64,000 nt of DNA from Tenacibaculum singaporense (GCF_003867015.1 NZ_CP032548.1:744001-808000); one strand, 5' to 3'; shown: positions 50,400 to 61,323, numbered from the stretch's first letter. Numbers and translations are program-made. The notes: a model not told the origin generated them from the letters alone.

Positions 50400-51419
50400 T
50401 TAAATTACAGATTTAAACTGCTCTAAGAAACGTTTGTCATTTTCGTAGAACATACGGATATCTGGAATTTGGTATAACAACATTGCAATACGCTCGATAC
50501 CCATTCCGAAAGCATAACCGCTATATTTTGTAGGGTCGATATTACAGTTCTTTAATACATTTGGGTCTACCATACCGCATCCCATAATTTCTAACCAACC
50601 TGTACCTTTGGTAATTCTGTAATCGGTTTCAGTTTCTAATCCCCAGTAAATATCTACTTCGGCACTTGGCTCAGTAAATGGGAAGTATGACGGGCGTAAA
50701 CGTATTTTAGATTTACCAAACATTTCTTTGGTAAAGTATAATAAGGTTTGCTTTAAATCGGCAAACGAAACATCAGTATCAATATATAATCCTTCTACTT
50801 GGTGGAAAATACAGTGTGCACGTGCTGAAATATCTTCGTTTCTAAATACACGTCCTGGAGAAATTGTACGAATTGGAGGTTCGTTGTTTTCCATATAACG
50901 TACTTGTACCGATGAGGTATGTGTTCTTAATAACGTGTCAGGGTTCTTTTCAATGAAGAAAGTATCTTGCATATCACGCGCTGGATGATATGCTGGTAAG
51001 TTTAAAGCAGTAAAGTTATGCCAATCATCTTCAATTTCTGGTCCTTCAGAAACGGTAAAACCAATACGGTTAAATACTTCGATAATTTGATTCTTTACTA
51101 AAGAAATCGGGTGACGAGAACCTAAATTAATTGGTTCAGATGGACGCGTTAAATCGCCATAAACACCTTTTTCTTCAACAGCATTTTCTATAGCTTCTTT
51201 TAACATGTTTACTTTTTCTTCAGCAGAATTTTTAAGCAAATTAATGGTTTGCCCAAATTCTTTCTTTTGGTCGTTAGGTACATTTTTAAATTCAGCAAAT
51301 AAATCTTTTAATATTCCTTTGCTTCCTAAATACTTAATTCTAAATGTTTCAATTTCTTCTTTTGAAGTGGCATTAAAAGCATTTACCTCTCCAATCAATT
51401 CTTTTACCTTGTCTAACAT
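50400..51419 (-). CDS. pheS: phenylalanyl-tRNA synthetase alpha subunit
   Basis: The 339-residue protein has the N-terminal coiled-coil (about 1-85) that binds tRNA. The class II core follows: [19 protein letters not shown], the motif 2 block [34 protein letters not shown], and motif 3 [19 protein letters not shown]. With the beta subunit, which is not in this window, it charges tRNA-Phe. The separate location of pheS and pheT is common in Bacteroidota. A TAAATTTG -7 box lies 22 bases before the start. A hairpin follows the stop. Confidence 0.97.
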   Translation of the reverse strand: MLDKVKELIGEVNAFNATSKEEIETFRIKYLGSKGILKDLFAEFKNVPNDQKKEFGQTINLLKNSAEEKVNMLKEAIENAVEEKGVYGDLTRPSEPINLGSRHPISLVKNQIIEVFNRIGFTVSEGPEIEDDWHNFTALNLPAYHPARDMQDTFFIEKNPDTLLRTHTSSVQVRYMENNEPPIRTISPGRVFRNEDISARAHCIFHQVEGLYIDTDVSFADLKQTLLYFTKEMFGKSKIRLRPSYFPFTEPSAEVDIYWGLETETDYRITKGTGWLEIMGCGMVDPNVLKNCNIDPTKYSGYAFGMGIERIAMLLYQIPDIRMFYENDKRFLEQFKSVI

Positions 51420-51441
51420 AATCTTTCCAAAAGTTAAGGTG

Positions 51442-51449
51442 CAAATTTA
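51442..51449 (-). promoter_or_regulatory. -7 box TAAATTTG of pheS
   Basis: The minus strand reads TAAATTTG, 22 bases before the pheS ATG. No -33 box is evident. Confidence 0.45.
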
Positions 51450-51554
51450 CGTTTTTTTGTGTAAAAAAAAGGACTTTTGATAGTGTTTGCAAAAACACCA
51501 ATAAAATAAGGGAAATAAACAGAAAAATAGAAATTAACGAATAGTAAAATAATT

Positions 51555-51562
51555 ATATTTGC
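51555..51562 (+). promoter_or_regulatory. -7 box TATATTTG of gdhA
   Basis: TATATTTG ends 48 bases before the ATG at 51611, leaving a 5' leader of about 40 bases. Confidence 0.45.
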
Positions 51563-51586
51563 ATAGTAAAATTGTTAATATTATAA

Positions 51587-52954
<1,368 letters not shown>

Positions 52955-52972
52955 TTTACAGATAATAACATT

Positions 52973-53007
52973 AAAGCCTCATAGAAACTCTATGAGGCTT
53001 TTTTTAT
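52973..53007. terminator. bidirectional terminator
   Basis: AAAGCCTCATAGA at 52973-52985 pairs perfectly with 52989-53001, followed by a T-run. It serves gdhA and the convergent small gene. Confidence 0.88.
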
Positions 53008-53028
53008 TAGGGGATAATCGGTAAGTAA

Positions 53029-53358
53029 TTACTTACTACTTTTTTCTATAGTTAAAGGCATTTTATAGATATGGTTCTTCACCGTTAATTCCTTAGTTAT
53101 AAGTTTATAATTTAATCTACTTTTTACATAGTGACAAACTTGTTCAGTATCACAGTTAACATTCAAAATAACGATTTCTCCGTTTTTGTTTATTAAAAAT
53201 TCTACGGTAGTTTTTACTTCTTTATCTAGAACAAAGTTAGGGTTACCTAATAGTTCAACTATTTTTGTTCTAATTTGCTCTTTTGCAGGGTTTTCGTTTG
53301 TTGAAAAAACTGAAGTACTCATTAGAGTGACGAACATTAATACAAATAACTTTTTCAT
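53029..53358 (-). CDS. exported small protein of unknown function
   Basis: The 109-residue protein has a signal peptide (MKKLFVLMFVTLMSTSVFST, cut at about residue 20). The mature part begins with a helix (KEQIRTKIVELLGNPNF). It continues with VEFLINKNGEIVILNVNCD, a strand-turn-strand reminiscent of TonB C-terminal-like folds, and CHYVKSRLNYKLI. Two Cys residues (about 69 and 74) may pair. The family pattern is known to me only as small periplasmic proteins of Flavobacteriia without assigned function. It is convergent with gdhA, and the upstream gap of 336 bases separates it from the EEP gene. Confidence 0.72.
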   Translation of the reverse strand: MKKLFVLMFVTLMSTSVFSTNENPAKEQIRTKIVELLGNPNFVLDKEVKTTVEFLINKNGEIVILNVNCDTEQVCHYVKSRLNYKLITKELTVKNHIYKMPLTIEKSSK

Positions 53359-53694
53359 TTTTTAGAGTTTTAGGGTTTGTTTTAAGTTTGTTTGTTAAAA
53401 TTTAACGATGTAAAAGTATTGTAAATGAGGTTTTTAATGAAGTGTTGACGATTAATAAAATATTGTTTTAAAGTAAAATAAATAAGCGCCTTATAACTGT
53501 TTTACATATAATTAATATTGAAAATATCCCTTTTTTTGCGTTTCTTTTTTGATGAATTTTAAATAGTTCAGTAATTTTTATTAAAATCTATAAGGTTGTT
53601 TTTAAAACTTTATCGAATACCTTAACAATTAAGGTTAGCTTTATGTTATAGAGCTTCTTTGATTTTTGTATTTTCGAGAGATAATTTTTTTTAA
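53359..53694. other. 336-base intergenic region with divergent promoters
   Basis: It holds the upstream sequences of two divergent genes. TATTTTCG, one base off the -7 consensus, lies about 20 bases before the EEP start. No repeat, RNA or open frame of note was seen; the region is strongly AT-rich. Confidence 0.4.
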
Positions 53695-54654
53695 ATGACA
53701 GCAAATAAGAGAAAAAACAGATATACGATTGCTTTTTATAATGTTGAAAATTTATTCGATACTGTAGATAATCCAAATACTTATGATGATGATTTTACAC
53801 CAAATGGTAAATTAAGATGGAATAGGAAAAAATATGGTCATAAACTGAGAAAAATAACATCTGTTATTAGTCAGTTGGGAAGTAGTCAATCCGCACATCC
53901 ACCCATTATAGTTGGTTTAGTAGAGGTTGAAAATGCCAAAGTTGTAAAAGATTTAGTAAAGCATAAAAATTTATCAAATTTCAATTATGATTATGTTCAC
54001 TACGATTCTCCTGATGAAAGAGGTATTGATGTTGCTTTGATGTACAACAAAGATTTTTTTGAGGTACTATTTTCAGAAACACATTCACTTTTATTAACCG
54101 ATGAAGAAGGGGGTGTAGATTATACGCGTGATTTGTTAGTGGTTAAAGGAGTACTTAATAATGAAAAGATACATGTTTTAATTAATCATTGGCCTTCACG
54201 TAGAGAAGGAGTGTCTGAAACTGAAAACAATAGAATAAAAGCAGCGCAATTGACTCGAAGTGTTATGGATAAGATTAAAGAAGAAGAAAGTGCTGCAAAA
54301 TTTATTATTATGGGAGATTTTAATGATAACCCCGTAAATAAAAGTGTTGAAGAGTACCTAGTGTCAGATGACTTGTATAACCCAATGAAGTCTTTATATG
54401 AAAGAGGTAAAGGAACAACCACTCATTTCAAAGAATGGCATTTATTTGATCAGATTATGTTTTCTAGAGATTTTTTTGACACGGAAAAAAGTAAGCATAC
54501 TTTTTTAAATGCAAAGATTTATAATAGAGATTGGTTGAAAATATACAATGGAAAATATGAGGGAAGTCCGTTTAGAACTTTTATAGGACCTTTTTATAAG
54601 GGTGGTTTTTCAGATCATTTTCCTGTTTATATTACTCTTGAAAAAGATAAATAA
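53695..54654 (+). CDS. endonuclease/exonuclease/phosphatase family hydrolase
   Basis: The 319-residue protein has no signal peptide and starts MTANKRKNRYTIAFYNVENLFD, the EEP first strand with its metal-binding Asn. The catalytic order follows: VGLVEVENAKVV with the Glu, GIDVALMY, VLINHWPSRREG with the His, IIMGDFNDNPVNKSV with Asp and Asn, and the final FSDHFPVYITLE with the Asp-His pair. Enzymes of this fold cleave DNA, RNA or phospholipids, and the substrate cannot be inferred. The insert WNRKKYGHKLRKIT is shared by the Flavobacteria group annotated as endonuclease I-like. It stands alone and shares a terminator with glmS. Confidence 0.87.
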   Translation: MTANKRKNRYTIAFYNVENLFDTVDNPNTYDDDFTPNGKLRWNRKKYGHKLRKITSVISQLGSSQSAHPPIIVGLVEVENAKVVKDLVKHKNLSNFNYDYVHYDSPDERGIDVALMYNKDFFEVLFSETHSLLLTDEEGGVDYTRDLLVVKGVLNNEKIHVLINHWPSRREGVSETENNRIKAAQLTRSVMDKIKEEESAAKFIIMGDFNDNPVNKSVEEYLVSDDLYNPMKSLYERGKGTTTHFKEWHLFDQIMFSRDFFDTEKSKHTFLNAKIYNRDWLKIYNGKYEGSPFRTFIGPFYKGGFSDHFPVYITLEKDK

Positions 54655-54655
54655 A

Positions 54656-54683
54656 AAATCCTGAGAAAAATTTTCTCAGGATT
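54656..54683. terminator. bidirectional terminator
   Basis: AAATCCTGAGAAAA is the left half of a perfect 28-base palindrome at 54656-54683. It serves the EEP gene and glmS. Confidence 0.85.
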
Positions 54684-54706
54684 TATATTTTAAATAAAAT
54701 CGATTG

Positions 54707-56563
54707 TTATTCAACAGTAACCGATTTAGCTAAATTTCTTGGTTGATCAACATTTTTACCTAACATTACCGCTATATGATATGACAGTAGTTGAAATGGT
54801 ATTGTTGTTAATAAAGGAGAGAAAGCTTCTTCTGTATCTGGAATTTCGATTACATGATCAGCTATTTCCTTAACAGTTTCATCCCCTTCCGTAACAACTG
54901 CTACTATTTTTCCACTACGAGATTTAATTTCTTGAATGTTACTTACCACCTTTTCGTAATGTCCTCTGCTTGTTGCAATTACAAAAACAGGCATGTTTTC
55001 ATCAATTAAGGCAATTGGTCCGTGTTTCATCTCAGCAGCAGGATAGCCCTCAGCATGGATATAAGAAATTTCTTTTAATTTTAAAGCACCTTCTAAGGCA
55101 ACAGGGAAATTAAATCCTCTACCTAAGTACAAACAGTTTTTAGCGTCTTTATATACGGCTGCTATTTCTTTAACTTGGGCATCAATTTTCAATAAACTTT
55201 CTACCTGAGCAGGAATTTGTTGCATCGTTTGTAAATAAGTATTTACTGCAGATGTTGATAAAGTTCCTTTAGCTTGTGCTAGTTTTAAAGCAATTAGTGA
55301 AAGTACTGTTATTTGTGTTGTGAATGCTTTAGTTGATGCTACTCCAATTTCTGGTCCGGCATGCGTGTATGCACCAGCATGTGTTTCTCTTGCAATAGAA
55401 GAACCTACAACATTACACACTCCAAAAACAAAAGCACCTTTAGATTTAGCTAACTTAATGGCAGCTAAAGTATCGGCTGTTTCTCCAGATTGAGAAATGG
55501 CAATTACTACATCTTTTGGAGTTATAATTGGATTACGATATCTAAACTCTGAAGCATATTCTACTTCAACAGGAATACGAGCCATATCTTCAAAAAGATA
55601 TTCTCCAACTAGACCTGCATGCCAAGAAGTACCACATGCTACGATAATAATTCTGTCAGCGTTTAAGAATTTAGACATATTATCATCAACACCAGCCATT
55701 TTTATAATCCCCTCATTAGCTAGCATTCTACCTCTATAAGTATCTATAATAGCTTTAGGTTGTTCGTATATTTCTTTTAGCATAAAGTGATCGTAACCAC
55801 CTTTTTCTATTTGTTCAAGGCTTAATTGTAGTTTTTGAATGTTCGCATCAATTTCTTTATCATTCTCAATTTTACGAACTTTAATTCCTTTGTCCTTTTT
55901 TATAATAGCTAATTCACCATCTTCAAGGTAAATAGCATCTTTTGTATACTCAATAAAAGGAGAAGCATCAGAAGCTACGAAAAACTCTTCGTTGTTTTTT
56001 CCAACTCCGATAGCAATTGGGCTACCCAATCGAGCTACGACTAATTCATTAGGTTTTGTTTTGTCAAAAACAGCAATTGCATAAGCTCCAATTACATTAG
56101 TTAAAGCTAATTGAACAGCTTTTCCTAATTTACATTCCTCACTTTTTTTAATTTCTTCAATAAGGTTTATTAAAACCTCTGTATCTGTGTCACTTTTAAA
56201 TTCATAGCCTCTAGAGGTTAACTCTTTCTTAATGGTATCATAATTTTCTATAATTCCATTGTGAACAATCACAAGGTTGCCAGATTGAGAAAAATGAGGG
56301 TGAGAGTTTACATCGTTAGGAACGCCATGAGTTGCCCAACGAGTGTGCCCAATACCTATTTGTCCTTTTTTTCTTTCCTCTTCTTTGTTTGTAATTACTT
56401 CTAAGTCAGAAACCTTTCCTTTGGTTTTTGATAGATGCATTGTTTCACCATCATACATCATGATACCGGCACTATCATAACCTCTATATTCTAAACGCTT
56501 TAGTCCATTAATTACAATCGGATAAGCATCTCTGTGTCCAATATATCCTGTGATTCCACACAT
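54707..56563 (-). CDS. glmS: glutamine-fructose-6-phosphate aminotransferase
   Basis: The 618-residue enzyme begins MCGITGYIGHRDAYPIVING, with catalytic Cys2 of the glutaminase domain (about 1-240) and GHTRWATHG. The isomerase half has two SIS domains, with CGTSWHAGLVGEYLFED, ISQSGETADTLAAIKLAKSK and the late EGYPAAEMKHGPIALI. It makes glucosamine 6-phosphate for peptidoglycan and other amino sugars. It is the last gene of an operon with the DUF4270 lipoprotein gene (6 bases upstream) and the GT5-like gene. Length is typical. No glmS ribozyme is expected in Bacteroidota and none is seen. Confidence 0.97.
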   Translation of the reverse strand: MCGITGYIGHRDAYPIVINGLKRLEYRGYDSAGIMMYDGETMHLSKTKGKVSDLEVITNKEEERKKGQIGIGHTRWATHGVPNDVNSHPHFSQSGNLVIVHNGIIENYDTIKKELTSRGYEFKSDTDTEVLINLIEEIKKSEECKLGKAVQLALTNVIGAYAIAVFDKTKPNELVVARLGSPIAIGVGKNNEEFFVASDASPFIEYTKDAIYLEDGELAIIKKDKGIKVRKIENDKEIDANIQKLQLSLEQIEKGGYDHFMLKEIYEQPKAIIDTYRGRMLANEGIIKMAGVDDNMSKFLNADRIIIVACGTSWHAGLVGEYLFEDMARIPVEVEYASEFRYRNPIITPKDVVIAISQSGETADTLAAIKLAKSKGAFVFGVCNVVGSSIARETHAGAYTHAGPEIGVASTKAFTTQITVLSLIALKLAQAKGTLSTSAVNTYLQTMQQIPAQVESLLKIDAQVKEIAAVYKDAKNCLYLGRGFNFPVALEGALKLKEISYIHAEGYPAAEMKHGPIALIDENMPVFVIATSRGHYEKVVSNIQEIKSRSGKIVAVVTEGDETVKEIADHVIEIPDTEEAFSPLLTTIPFQLLSYHIAVMLGKNVDQPRNLAKSVTVE

Positions 56564-56569
56564 AACAAC

Positions 56570-58126
56570 TTATTTTTCTTTTGAATATGATATTTTTAAA
56601 ACGGCTCTTTTGGTTCCGTTAGCAGCTTCATCGCCATTTAATAGCGTCACAGCTCTAGGGTTCCAGTTATAAGATTTAACAGAAGTTGTTAAAATATTAT
56701 TATTAACAGGAGCATCTGTAGGGTTGTATGCTTTTAAAACTAAAGGATCAATAGTTGTGTTTTCTTCTCCGGATAATAGTTTGGAAATATAATCGGTAAT
56801 CCTAAACGTATATTTTTCGGGGTTATCATCATCGGTTTTCTCTAAAAGCCCCCCAAAAGAAGTAGGGTCAACATAAGCATCAGTTAACTGAGTAGGTGAA
56901 ACACCTCCTGTTTCGTTTTCTTTATTTTGATATAAGAATAACTGCTGAGGAATAATGTTAGAATCGTTGTTGATTGCTTGATTTATATAAAAAGTAAGAG
57001 ATGCATCATTGATTAACCAATTATTACTTTTTAACTCTTGAACTTTTGTGTCGTCTAAAATTTCAACTTTTGCCATACTCCCTGCTGTTCCTTGAATAAC
57101 AAAGTTATTAGTAGGTGCTGGATTTGTAGCAGGAGTCATTTTGTAATGACTATTTCTTATACCAGAAAGAGGGAAAGAGTACTTTTTTTGAAGTGTATCT
57201 TTTACTGTAGTACCATCTACTTCAGATATAGTATAGTGAAAATCTACAGATGGAGTAGGTGAAGAAGCTAAGTTTAATGGAACTAAAGACCCATCACTTC
57301 CTGTTGCAATTACTTTAATTCCTCTAAAATAATTGTCAAAAGCCTCTTTAGATGCAAATTCTCCACTATGAAATTTATCCCAAAATAATGCTTTCATTTT
57401 TGTTATATCCAAAGGAATTGCTAAAAATGGAACCTTAAGCTTTTGTGAGTTTATAGCTCTAACAGTATCTTTATAGGTAGTTGTACTTGTTAATGAAGAG
57501 GATCTGTCAATTCTGTCAAAAATAAAAGTAGTATCAGTAGCCTTAGGTTTTAACTCATAAATACCTCCTTCACTTAATATATTATTTCCTAAATATTCAT
57601 CATCAGAAAAGAACGTGTTTTTCTTAGAGGGATCACTAGGGTCTAATGTGTTTAAATATGTTTCATTTTGAAACACCTGAACATTAGTTGCAATATCAGG
57701 ATTGCCTAAAATAGAATCTAACCTAAAACTAGTAATTCCATCATTAGTACCTGTAGAGGTAGCTTGGTATGGAATTTTTAAAATAACTTTATCTAAATTG
57801 AAAATAGAATCGCCATCAATAACATTTTCTTTGTTTTTCAGCCCAGATATGTAGCTAAGCTGAGAAATTATTGAAGCTTCAATTTTTTCAGCATTAGGGT
57901 CATTATATACCCCAAGCCAATAATCACTAATAGTAGCGTTAATATTATCAGCTTGTACGCTTTCTACATCTATTGGGGTTATTTTAACATCTAATAAGAT
58001 TTCTCCTGTTTCGAATTTATCGTTATTAATAACGTTTGTTCCAACTTCACTAAAGTCTTTTTCACAAGATGTAATAGCTGCTAAACATAGCAAGCTAATA
58101 CCAAGTACACCAATTTTTCTAATCAT
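56570..58126 (-). CDS. DUF4270 lipoprotein
   Basis: The 518-residue protein has a lipoprotein signal with lipobox AITSC (Cys21). The mature sequence starts EKDFSEVGTNVINNDKFETG, which is the DUF4270 start as I know it. The rest is beta-rich with many Ser/Thr/Asn, for example DSIFNLDKVILKIPYQ, and a late block VVDPTSFGG-like (YVDPTSFGGLLEKTDDDNPE). The family is restricted to Bacteroidota and lies at the cell surface or outer membrane; no function is established. Its ATG overlaps the stop of the GT5-like gene by one base (TAATG), and glmS starts 6 bases after it, so all three are translationally linked. Confidence 0.87.
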   Translation of the reverse strand: MIRKIGVLGISLLCLAAITSCEKDFSEVGTNVINNDKFETGEILLDVKITPIDVESVQADNINATISDYWLGVYNDPNAEKIEASIISQLSYISGLKNKENVIDGDSIFNLDKVILKIPYQATSTGTNDGITSFRLDSILGNPDIATNVQVFQNETYLNTLDPSDPSKKNTFFSDDEYLGNNILSEGGIYELKPKATDTTFIFDRIDRSSSLTSTTTYKDTVRAINSQKLKVPFLAIPLDITKMKALFWDKFHSGEFASKEAFDNYFRGIKVIATGSDGSLVPLNLASSPTPSVDFHYTISEVDGTTVKDTLQKKYSFPLSGIRNSHYKMTPATNPAPTNNFVIQGTAGSMAKVEILDDTKVQELKSNNWLINDASLTFYINQAINNDSNIIPQQLFLYQNKENETGGVSPTQLTDAYVDPTSFGGLLEKTDDDNPEKYTFRITDYISKLLSGEENTTIDPLVLKAYNPTDAPVNNNILTTSVKSYNWNPRAVTLLNGDEAANGTKRAVLKISYSKEK

Positions 58127-58941
58127 TATTCGCTTAATTCTAAAACGTTCTCTTTATAAAATTCTAAATATGATTCAGTTAAAGTTTCCTCAGATTGGAA
58201 GTCTAAAACTTTTACATTGCTTTCTTCAATAAAAGTTTCAATTTCTTCAGGTAAAACTTCGCTACCTTTTATAATAGCATCTGAATTTTCAATAGCACTC
58301 TTTAAAATATTAATATGACTTGGTGTTTCGATTGTAGCTACTTTAGAATCTTCAATTTTATCAAAACGAACTTTGTTAGCTAATTCTTTATTCAAGTCCT
58401 CAATATCACTATTGTAAAGCGAAGTTACAATCTTACTTTCAGCAAACAATGGTTCTTCTTTATAAAATTCTCTTAAATATAAAGGAAGTAATGAAGCCAT
58501 CCACCCATGAACATGAATAATATCAGGAGCCCAGTTTAGTTTTTTAACAGTTTCAACAACACCTTTGGCGAAGAAAATCATGCGCTCATCATTATCGTCA
58601 AATAACTTATCATCTTCGTCAGAGTATACAGCTTTACGCTTAAAGTATTCGTCATTGTCAATAAAATATACTTGCATCCTTTCTTTAGGGATAGAAGCAA
58701 CTTTAATTATCAAAGGCATATCCATGTCGTTAATAATTAAGTTCATACCCGATAGACGAATAACTTCGTGTAACTGATGCCTTCGTTCATTAATCACCCC
58801 AAATCGAGGCATGAATATACGGGTTTGAATTCCTTTAGAATGTGCATTTTTAGCAACGTTAAATGCGGTAGACGATAATTCTGTTTCTGGTAAATATGGT
58901 GTTACCTCTGATGAAACATATAAAATTCTCTTATCCTTCAT
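58126..58941 (-). CDS. short glycogen-synthase-like (GT5 N-terminal domain) protein
   Basis: The 271-residue protein resembles only the N-terminal Rossmann domain of glycogen/starch synthase. It has RILYVSSEVTPYLPETELSS, then RIFMPRFGVINERRHQL, VYFIDNDEYFKRK and PDIIHVHGWMASLLPLYLR. The Lys-Thr-Gly-Gly motif that binds ADP-glucose is absent (here LPETELSS) and there is no second domain, so it cannot be a normal GlgA; family members have about 470-500 residues. In Flavobacteriia this short form sits before DUF4270 and glmS. It may be a sensor or scaffold rather than a synthase; function is unknown. Divergent from panC. Confidence 0.85.
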   Translation of the reverse strand: MKDKRILYVSSEVTPYLPETELSSTAFNVAKNAHSKGIQTRIFMPRFGVINERRHQLHEVIRLSGMNLIINDMDMPLIIKVASIPKERMQVYFIDNDEYFKRKAVYSDEDDKLFDDNDERMIFFAKGVVETVKKLNWAPDIIHVHGWMASLLPLYLREFYKEEPLFAESKIVTSLYNSDIEDLNKELANKVRFDKIEDSKVATIETPSHINILKSAIENSDAIIKGSEVLPEEIETFIEESNVKVLDFQSEETLTESYLEFYKENVLELSE

Positions 58942-58967
58942 TAAATCGGTCTCTTTTATTGAAGGTG

Positions 58968-58975
58968 CAAAAATA
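58968..58975 (-). promoter_or_regulatory. -7 box TATTTTTG of the GT5-like/DUF4270/glmS operon
   Basis: The minus strand reads TATTTTTG, 26 bases before the ATG at 58941. Confidence 0.5.
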
Positions 58976-59007
58976 CGAAATTTAATGCAAAAATCGTGTT
59001 AAATTGC

Positions 59008-59015
59008 TAATTTTG
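59008..59015 (+). promoter_or_regulatory. -7 box TAATTTTG of panC
   Basis: TAATTTTG ends 22 bases before the panC ATG. The divergent operon's box lies only 33 bases away, so the two promoters are nearly back to back. Confidence 0.5.
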
Positions 59016-59037
59016 CATGCATTTCAATTAAATAACA

Positions 59038-59889
59038 ATGAAAATTTTCACAAGTAAATCCGAAATAAAAGAGTTTTTATCCACTCAAAAAAAGGATAAA
59101 AAGTCAATCGGATTTGTCCCGACCATGGGAGCTCTACATCAAGGGCATTTATCGCTTATTAAAAGAGCCAAAAAAAAGAATGATATTGCTGTGGTTAGCG
59201 TCTTTGTAAACCCTACACAGTTTGATAATAAAGAAGATCTAGATAAATACCCTAAGACATATGAGGATGATGTGGCATTGTTAGAGTCTGTTAATTGTGA
59301 CGTGCTATTTTTTCCTTCTGTACAGGAAATATATGCTGAAAATATAGTTTCTGATAACTTCGATTTTGATGGATTAGAATATCAAATGGAAGGAAAGTTT
59401 AGAGATGGTCATTTTGATGGAGTGGGTACTATTGTAAAAACATTATTTGAAATAGTAGAGCCAGATACTGCTTATTTTGGTAAAAAAGATTTTCAGCAAT
59501 TGCAAATTATCAAAAAGCTAGTTGAGAAATACAAACTCCCAGTAAAAATAAAAGGAAGACCAATTTTTAGAGAAGAAGATGGACTGGCAATGAGCTCTAG
59601 AAACACTCGTTTAAGTAAAGAACATAGAGAAGCAGCACCATTTATTTATAAGACTTTAAAAAAGGCAAAAAAGAAATTTGGAGTAAAAGCTCCAGAAGAG
59701 CTAACTAAATGGGTAGAAAAACAATTTAAAAAACATCCGTTATTTGAGTTAGAATATTTTACGATTGCAGATGAAAAAACATTGCAAACAGTAACAGAGA
59801 TTAAAGAAAACATGAAGTATCGTGCCTTTATAGCTGTTTTTGCAGGAGACATTCGTTTAATTGATAATATTCGTTTAAAGAATAATTAA
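59038..59889 (+). CDS. panC: pantothenate synthetase
   Basis: The 283-residue enzyme has the family signatures: FVPTMGALHQGHLSLIKRAK with the HIGH-like His residues, VVSVFVNPTQFD, GHFDGVGTIVKTLFEIV, TAYFGKKDFQQLQIIKK and the KMSKS-like MSSRNTRLS. It joins pantoate and beta-alanine with ATP to give pantothenate in the cytoplasm. The following panD gene supplies the beta-alanine. Length and start are typical. The gap to panD is 96 bases and holds its own -7 box, so panD may be transcribed both from here and separately. Confidence 0.97.
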   Translation: MKIFTSKSEIKEFLSTQKKDKKSIGFVPTMGALHQGHLSLIKRAKKKNDIAVVSVFVNPTQFDNKEDLDKYPKTYEDDVALLESVNCDVLFFPSVQEIYAENIVSDNFDFDGLEYQMEGKFRDGHFDGVGTIVKTLFEIVEPDTAYFGKKDFQQLQIIKKLVEKYKLPVKIKGRPIFREEDGLAMSSRNTRLSKEHREAAPFIYKTLKKAKKKFGVKAPEELTKWVEKQFKKHPLFELEYFTIADEKTLQTVTEIKENMKYRAFIAVFAGDIRLIDNIRLKNN

Positions 59890-59973
59890 AAAGTTAGCGT
59901 TTAGGGTTAAGAATGAGGTTTGTAATAATGTTAAAATCATCAAAAAACAACTTAGTATTCATTAAAAAACAAC

Positions 59974-59981
59974 TATTTTTG
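59974..59981 (+). promoter_or_regulatory. -7 box TATTTTTG directly before panD
   Basis: TATTTTTG ends only 4 bases before the panD ATG. If used, the transcript would be nearly leaderless; it may be fortuitous. Confidence 0.35.
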
Positions 59982-59985
59982 CAGC

Positions 59986-60336
59986 ATGTTAGTACAAGTA
60001 GTAAAATCTAAAATACACCGTGTTAAAGTAACCAACGCGGATTTAAATTATATAGGAAGTATCACCATTGATGAAGATTTAATGGATGCTGCTGGAATTA
60101 TTGAAGGTGAGCGTGTACAGATTGTGAATAACAATAACGGAGAACGTTTAGAAACCTATGCAATTCCAGGACCAAGAAAGAGTGGTGAAATTACTTTGAA
60201 TGGAGCAGCAGCTCGCAGGGTTCAAAAAGGAGATGTACTTATCTTAATTGTATATGCTTTTATGGAGTTAGAAGAAGCCAAAAAGTTTAAACCACAATTA
60301 GTATTTCCTAACGAAGAAAACAACTTGCTAGAATAG
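59986..60336 (+). CDS. panD: aspartate 1-decarboxylase proenzyme
   Basis: The 116-residue proenzyme begins [20 protein letters not shown], followed by the self-cleavage site YIGSITID. Cleavage between Gly24 and Ser25 creates the pyruvoyl group. The remainder ([19 protein letters not shown] and [19 protein letters not shown], with the Asn and the Tyr that help catalysis) is complete. It decarboxylates aspartate to beta-alanine for PanC. The stop is followed one base later by the TTG start of the YbhN-like gene, so these two are tightly linked. Confidence 0.97.
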   Translation: MLVQVVKSKIHRVKVTNADLNYIGSITIDEDLMDAAGIIEGERVQIVNNNNGERLETYAIPGPRKSGEITLNGAAARRVQKGDVLILIVYAFMELEEAKKFKPQLVFPNEENNLLE

Positions 60337-60337
60337 T

Positions 60338-61288
60338 TTGAGTATATCAGTAAAGAAAATCACAAAAATACTATTACCTCTCATTTTGGGAGGTTTTTTA
60401 GTTTGGTATTCATTGTCAAAAATTTCAATTGAAACCTTAGTGCAATATTTTAAAGATGCTAATTATGGTTGGATCGCTTTAGGGTTGTTCTTTGGGGTGT
60501 TAAGTCACTTATCCCGTGCTTATCGCTGGAAGTTTTTGTTGGAGCCTATGGGGTATAAACCAGATTTTGGCAATAGTACTATGGCGGTTTTAGTAGCGTA
60601 TTTAGTAAACTATGCAGTGCCAAGAGCAGGGGAAGTATCTCGAGCAGCAGTGATGACTAACTATGAAAACATTCCGTTTGAAAAAGGTTTTGGTACTATC
60701 GTTGCCGAACGAATGGCAGATTTAATTATGATGCTTAGCATCATAGTAATCACACTTTTTGTACAGTTTGATTTTATTTTTGAGTTACTAACCGAGAATT
60801 TTGATCCAATTAAAATTGGAATTCTTGCTGGTGGTTTGGTTTTAGTGTTTGTGATTTTTACAAGGTTTGTAAAAAAAGCACAATCTGGAATTGGATTAAA
60901 AATCAAAAAATTTGTGGTTGGATTAATTGAAGGAATCACCAGTATCTTGAAAATGAAACAGAAATGGGCGTTCATATTTCATACCGTATTTATTTGGTTA
61001 ATGTATGTATTGATGTTTTGGGCGACTATTCCGGCAATAGATGGATTGCACGTTCCGTTAGGAGGTGTTTTAATCGGATTTATCGCTGGTGGATTTGCGA
61101 TTGCGGCGACTAATGGAGGGATAGGATTGTATCCTGTTGCCGTAGCTGGAGCTTTAGCATTATTTGGAATTGCAGAAGAACCAGCAACTGCCTTTGGTTG
61201 GATTATGTGGACAGCTCAAACACTTATGATTATTGTCTTTGGTGGATTGGCGTTTTTGTTCCTTCCTATCTACAATAAAAACAAATAG
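60338..61288 (+). CDS. YbhN-like flippase-domain membrane protein (LPG synthase TM-like)
   Basis: The 316-residue protein has about eight hydrophobic segments. It begins with LILGGFLVWYSL, contains LGLFFGVLSHLSRAYRWKFLLEPMG, the family block with Arg and Trp, and has the later VPRAGEVSRAAVMTNYENIPF with Gly-Glu and Arg. The C-terminal segments include ATNGGIGLYPVAVAGALALFG. The domain is that of the lysylphosphatidylglycerol synthase membrane half (UPF0104). Such proteins are thought to move lipids across the membrane, but the lipid is unknown here. It starts with TTG one base after panD and is followed after 35 bases by radA; the association with panCD is probably historical. Confidence 0.85.
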   Translation: MSISVKKITKILLPLILGGFLVWYSLSKISIETLVQYFKDANYGWIALGLFFGVLSHLSRAYRWKFLLEPMGYKPDFGNSTMAVLVAYLVNYAVPRAGEVSRAAVMTNYENIPFEKGFGTIVAERMADLIMMLSIIVITLFVQFDFIFELLTENFDPIKIGILAGGLVLVFVIFTRFVKKAQSGIGLKIKKFVVGLIEGITSILKMKQKWAFIFHTVFIWLMYVLMFWATIPAIDGLHVPLGGVLIGFIAGGFAIAATNGGIGLYPVAVAGALALFGIAEEPATAFGWIMWTAQTLMIIVFGGLAFLFLPIYNKNK

Positions 61289-61323
61289 ATTTCTTTTCTT
61301 TGTAAGTAAATCTTACAAATCGA

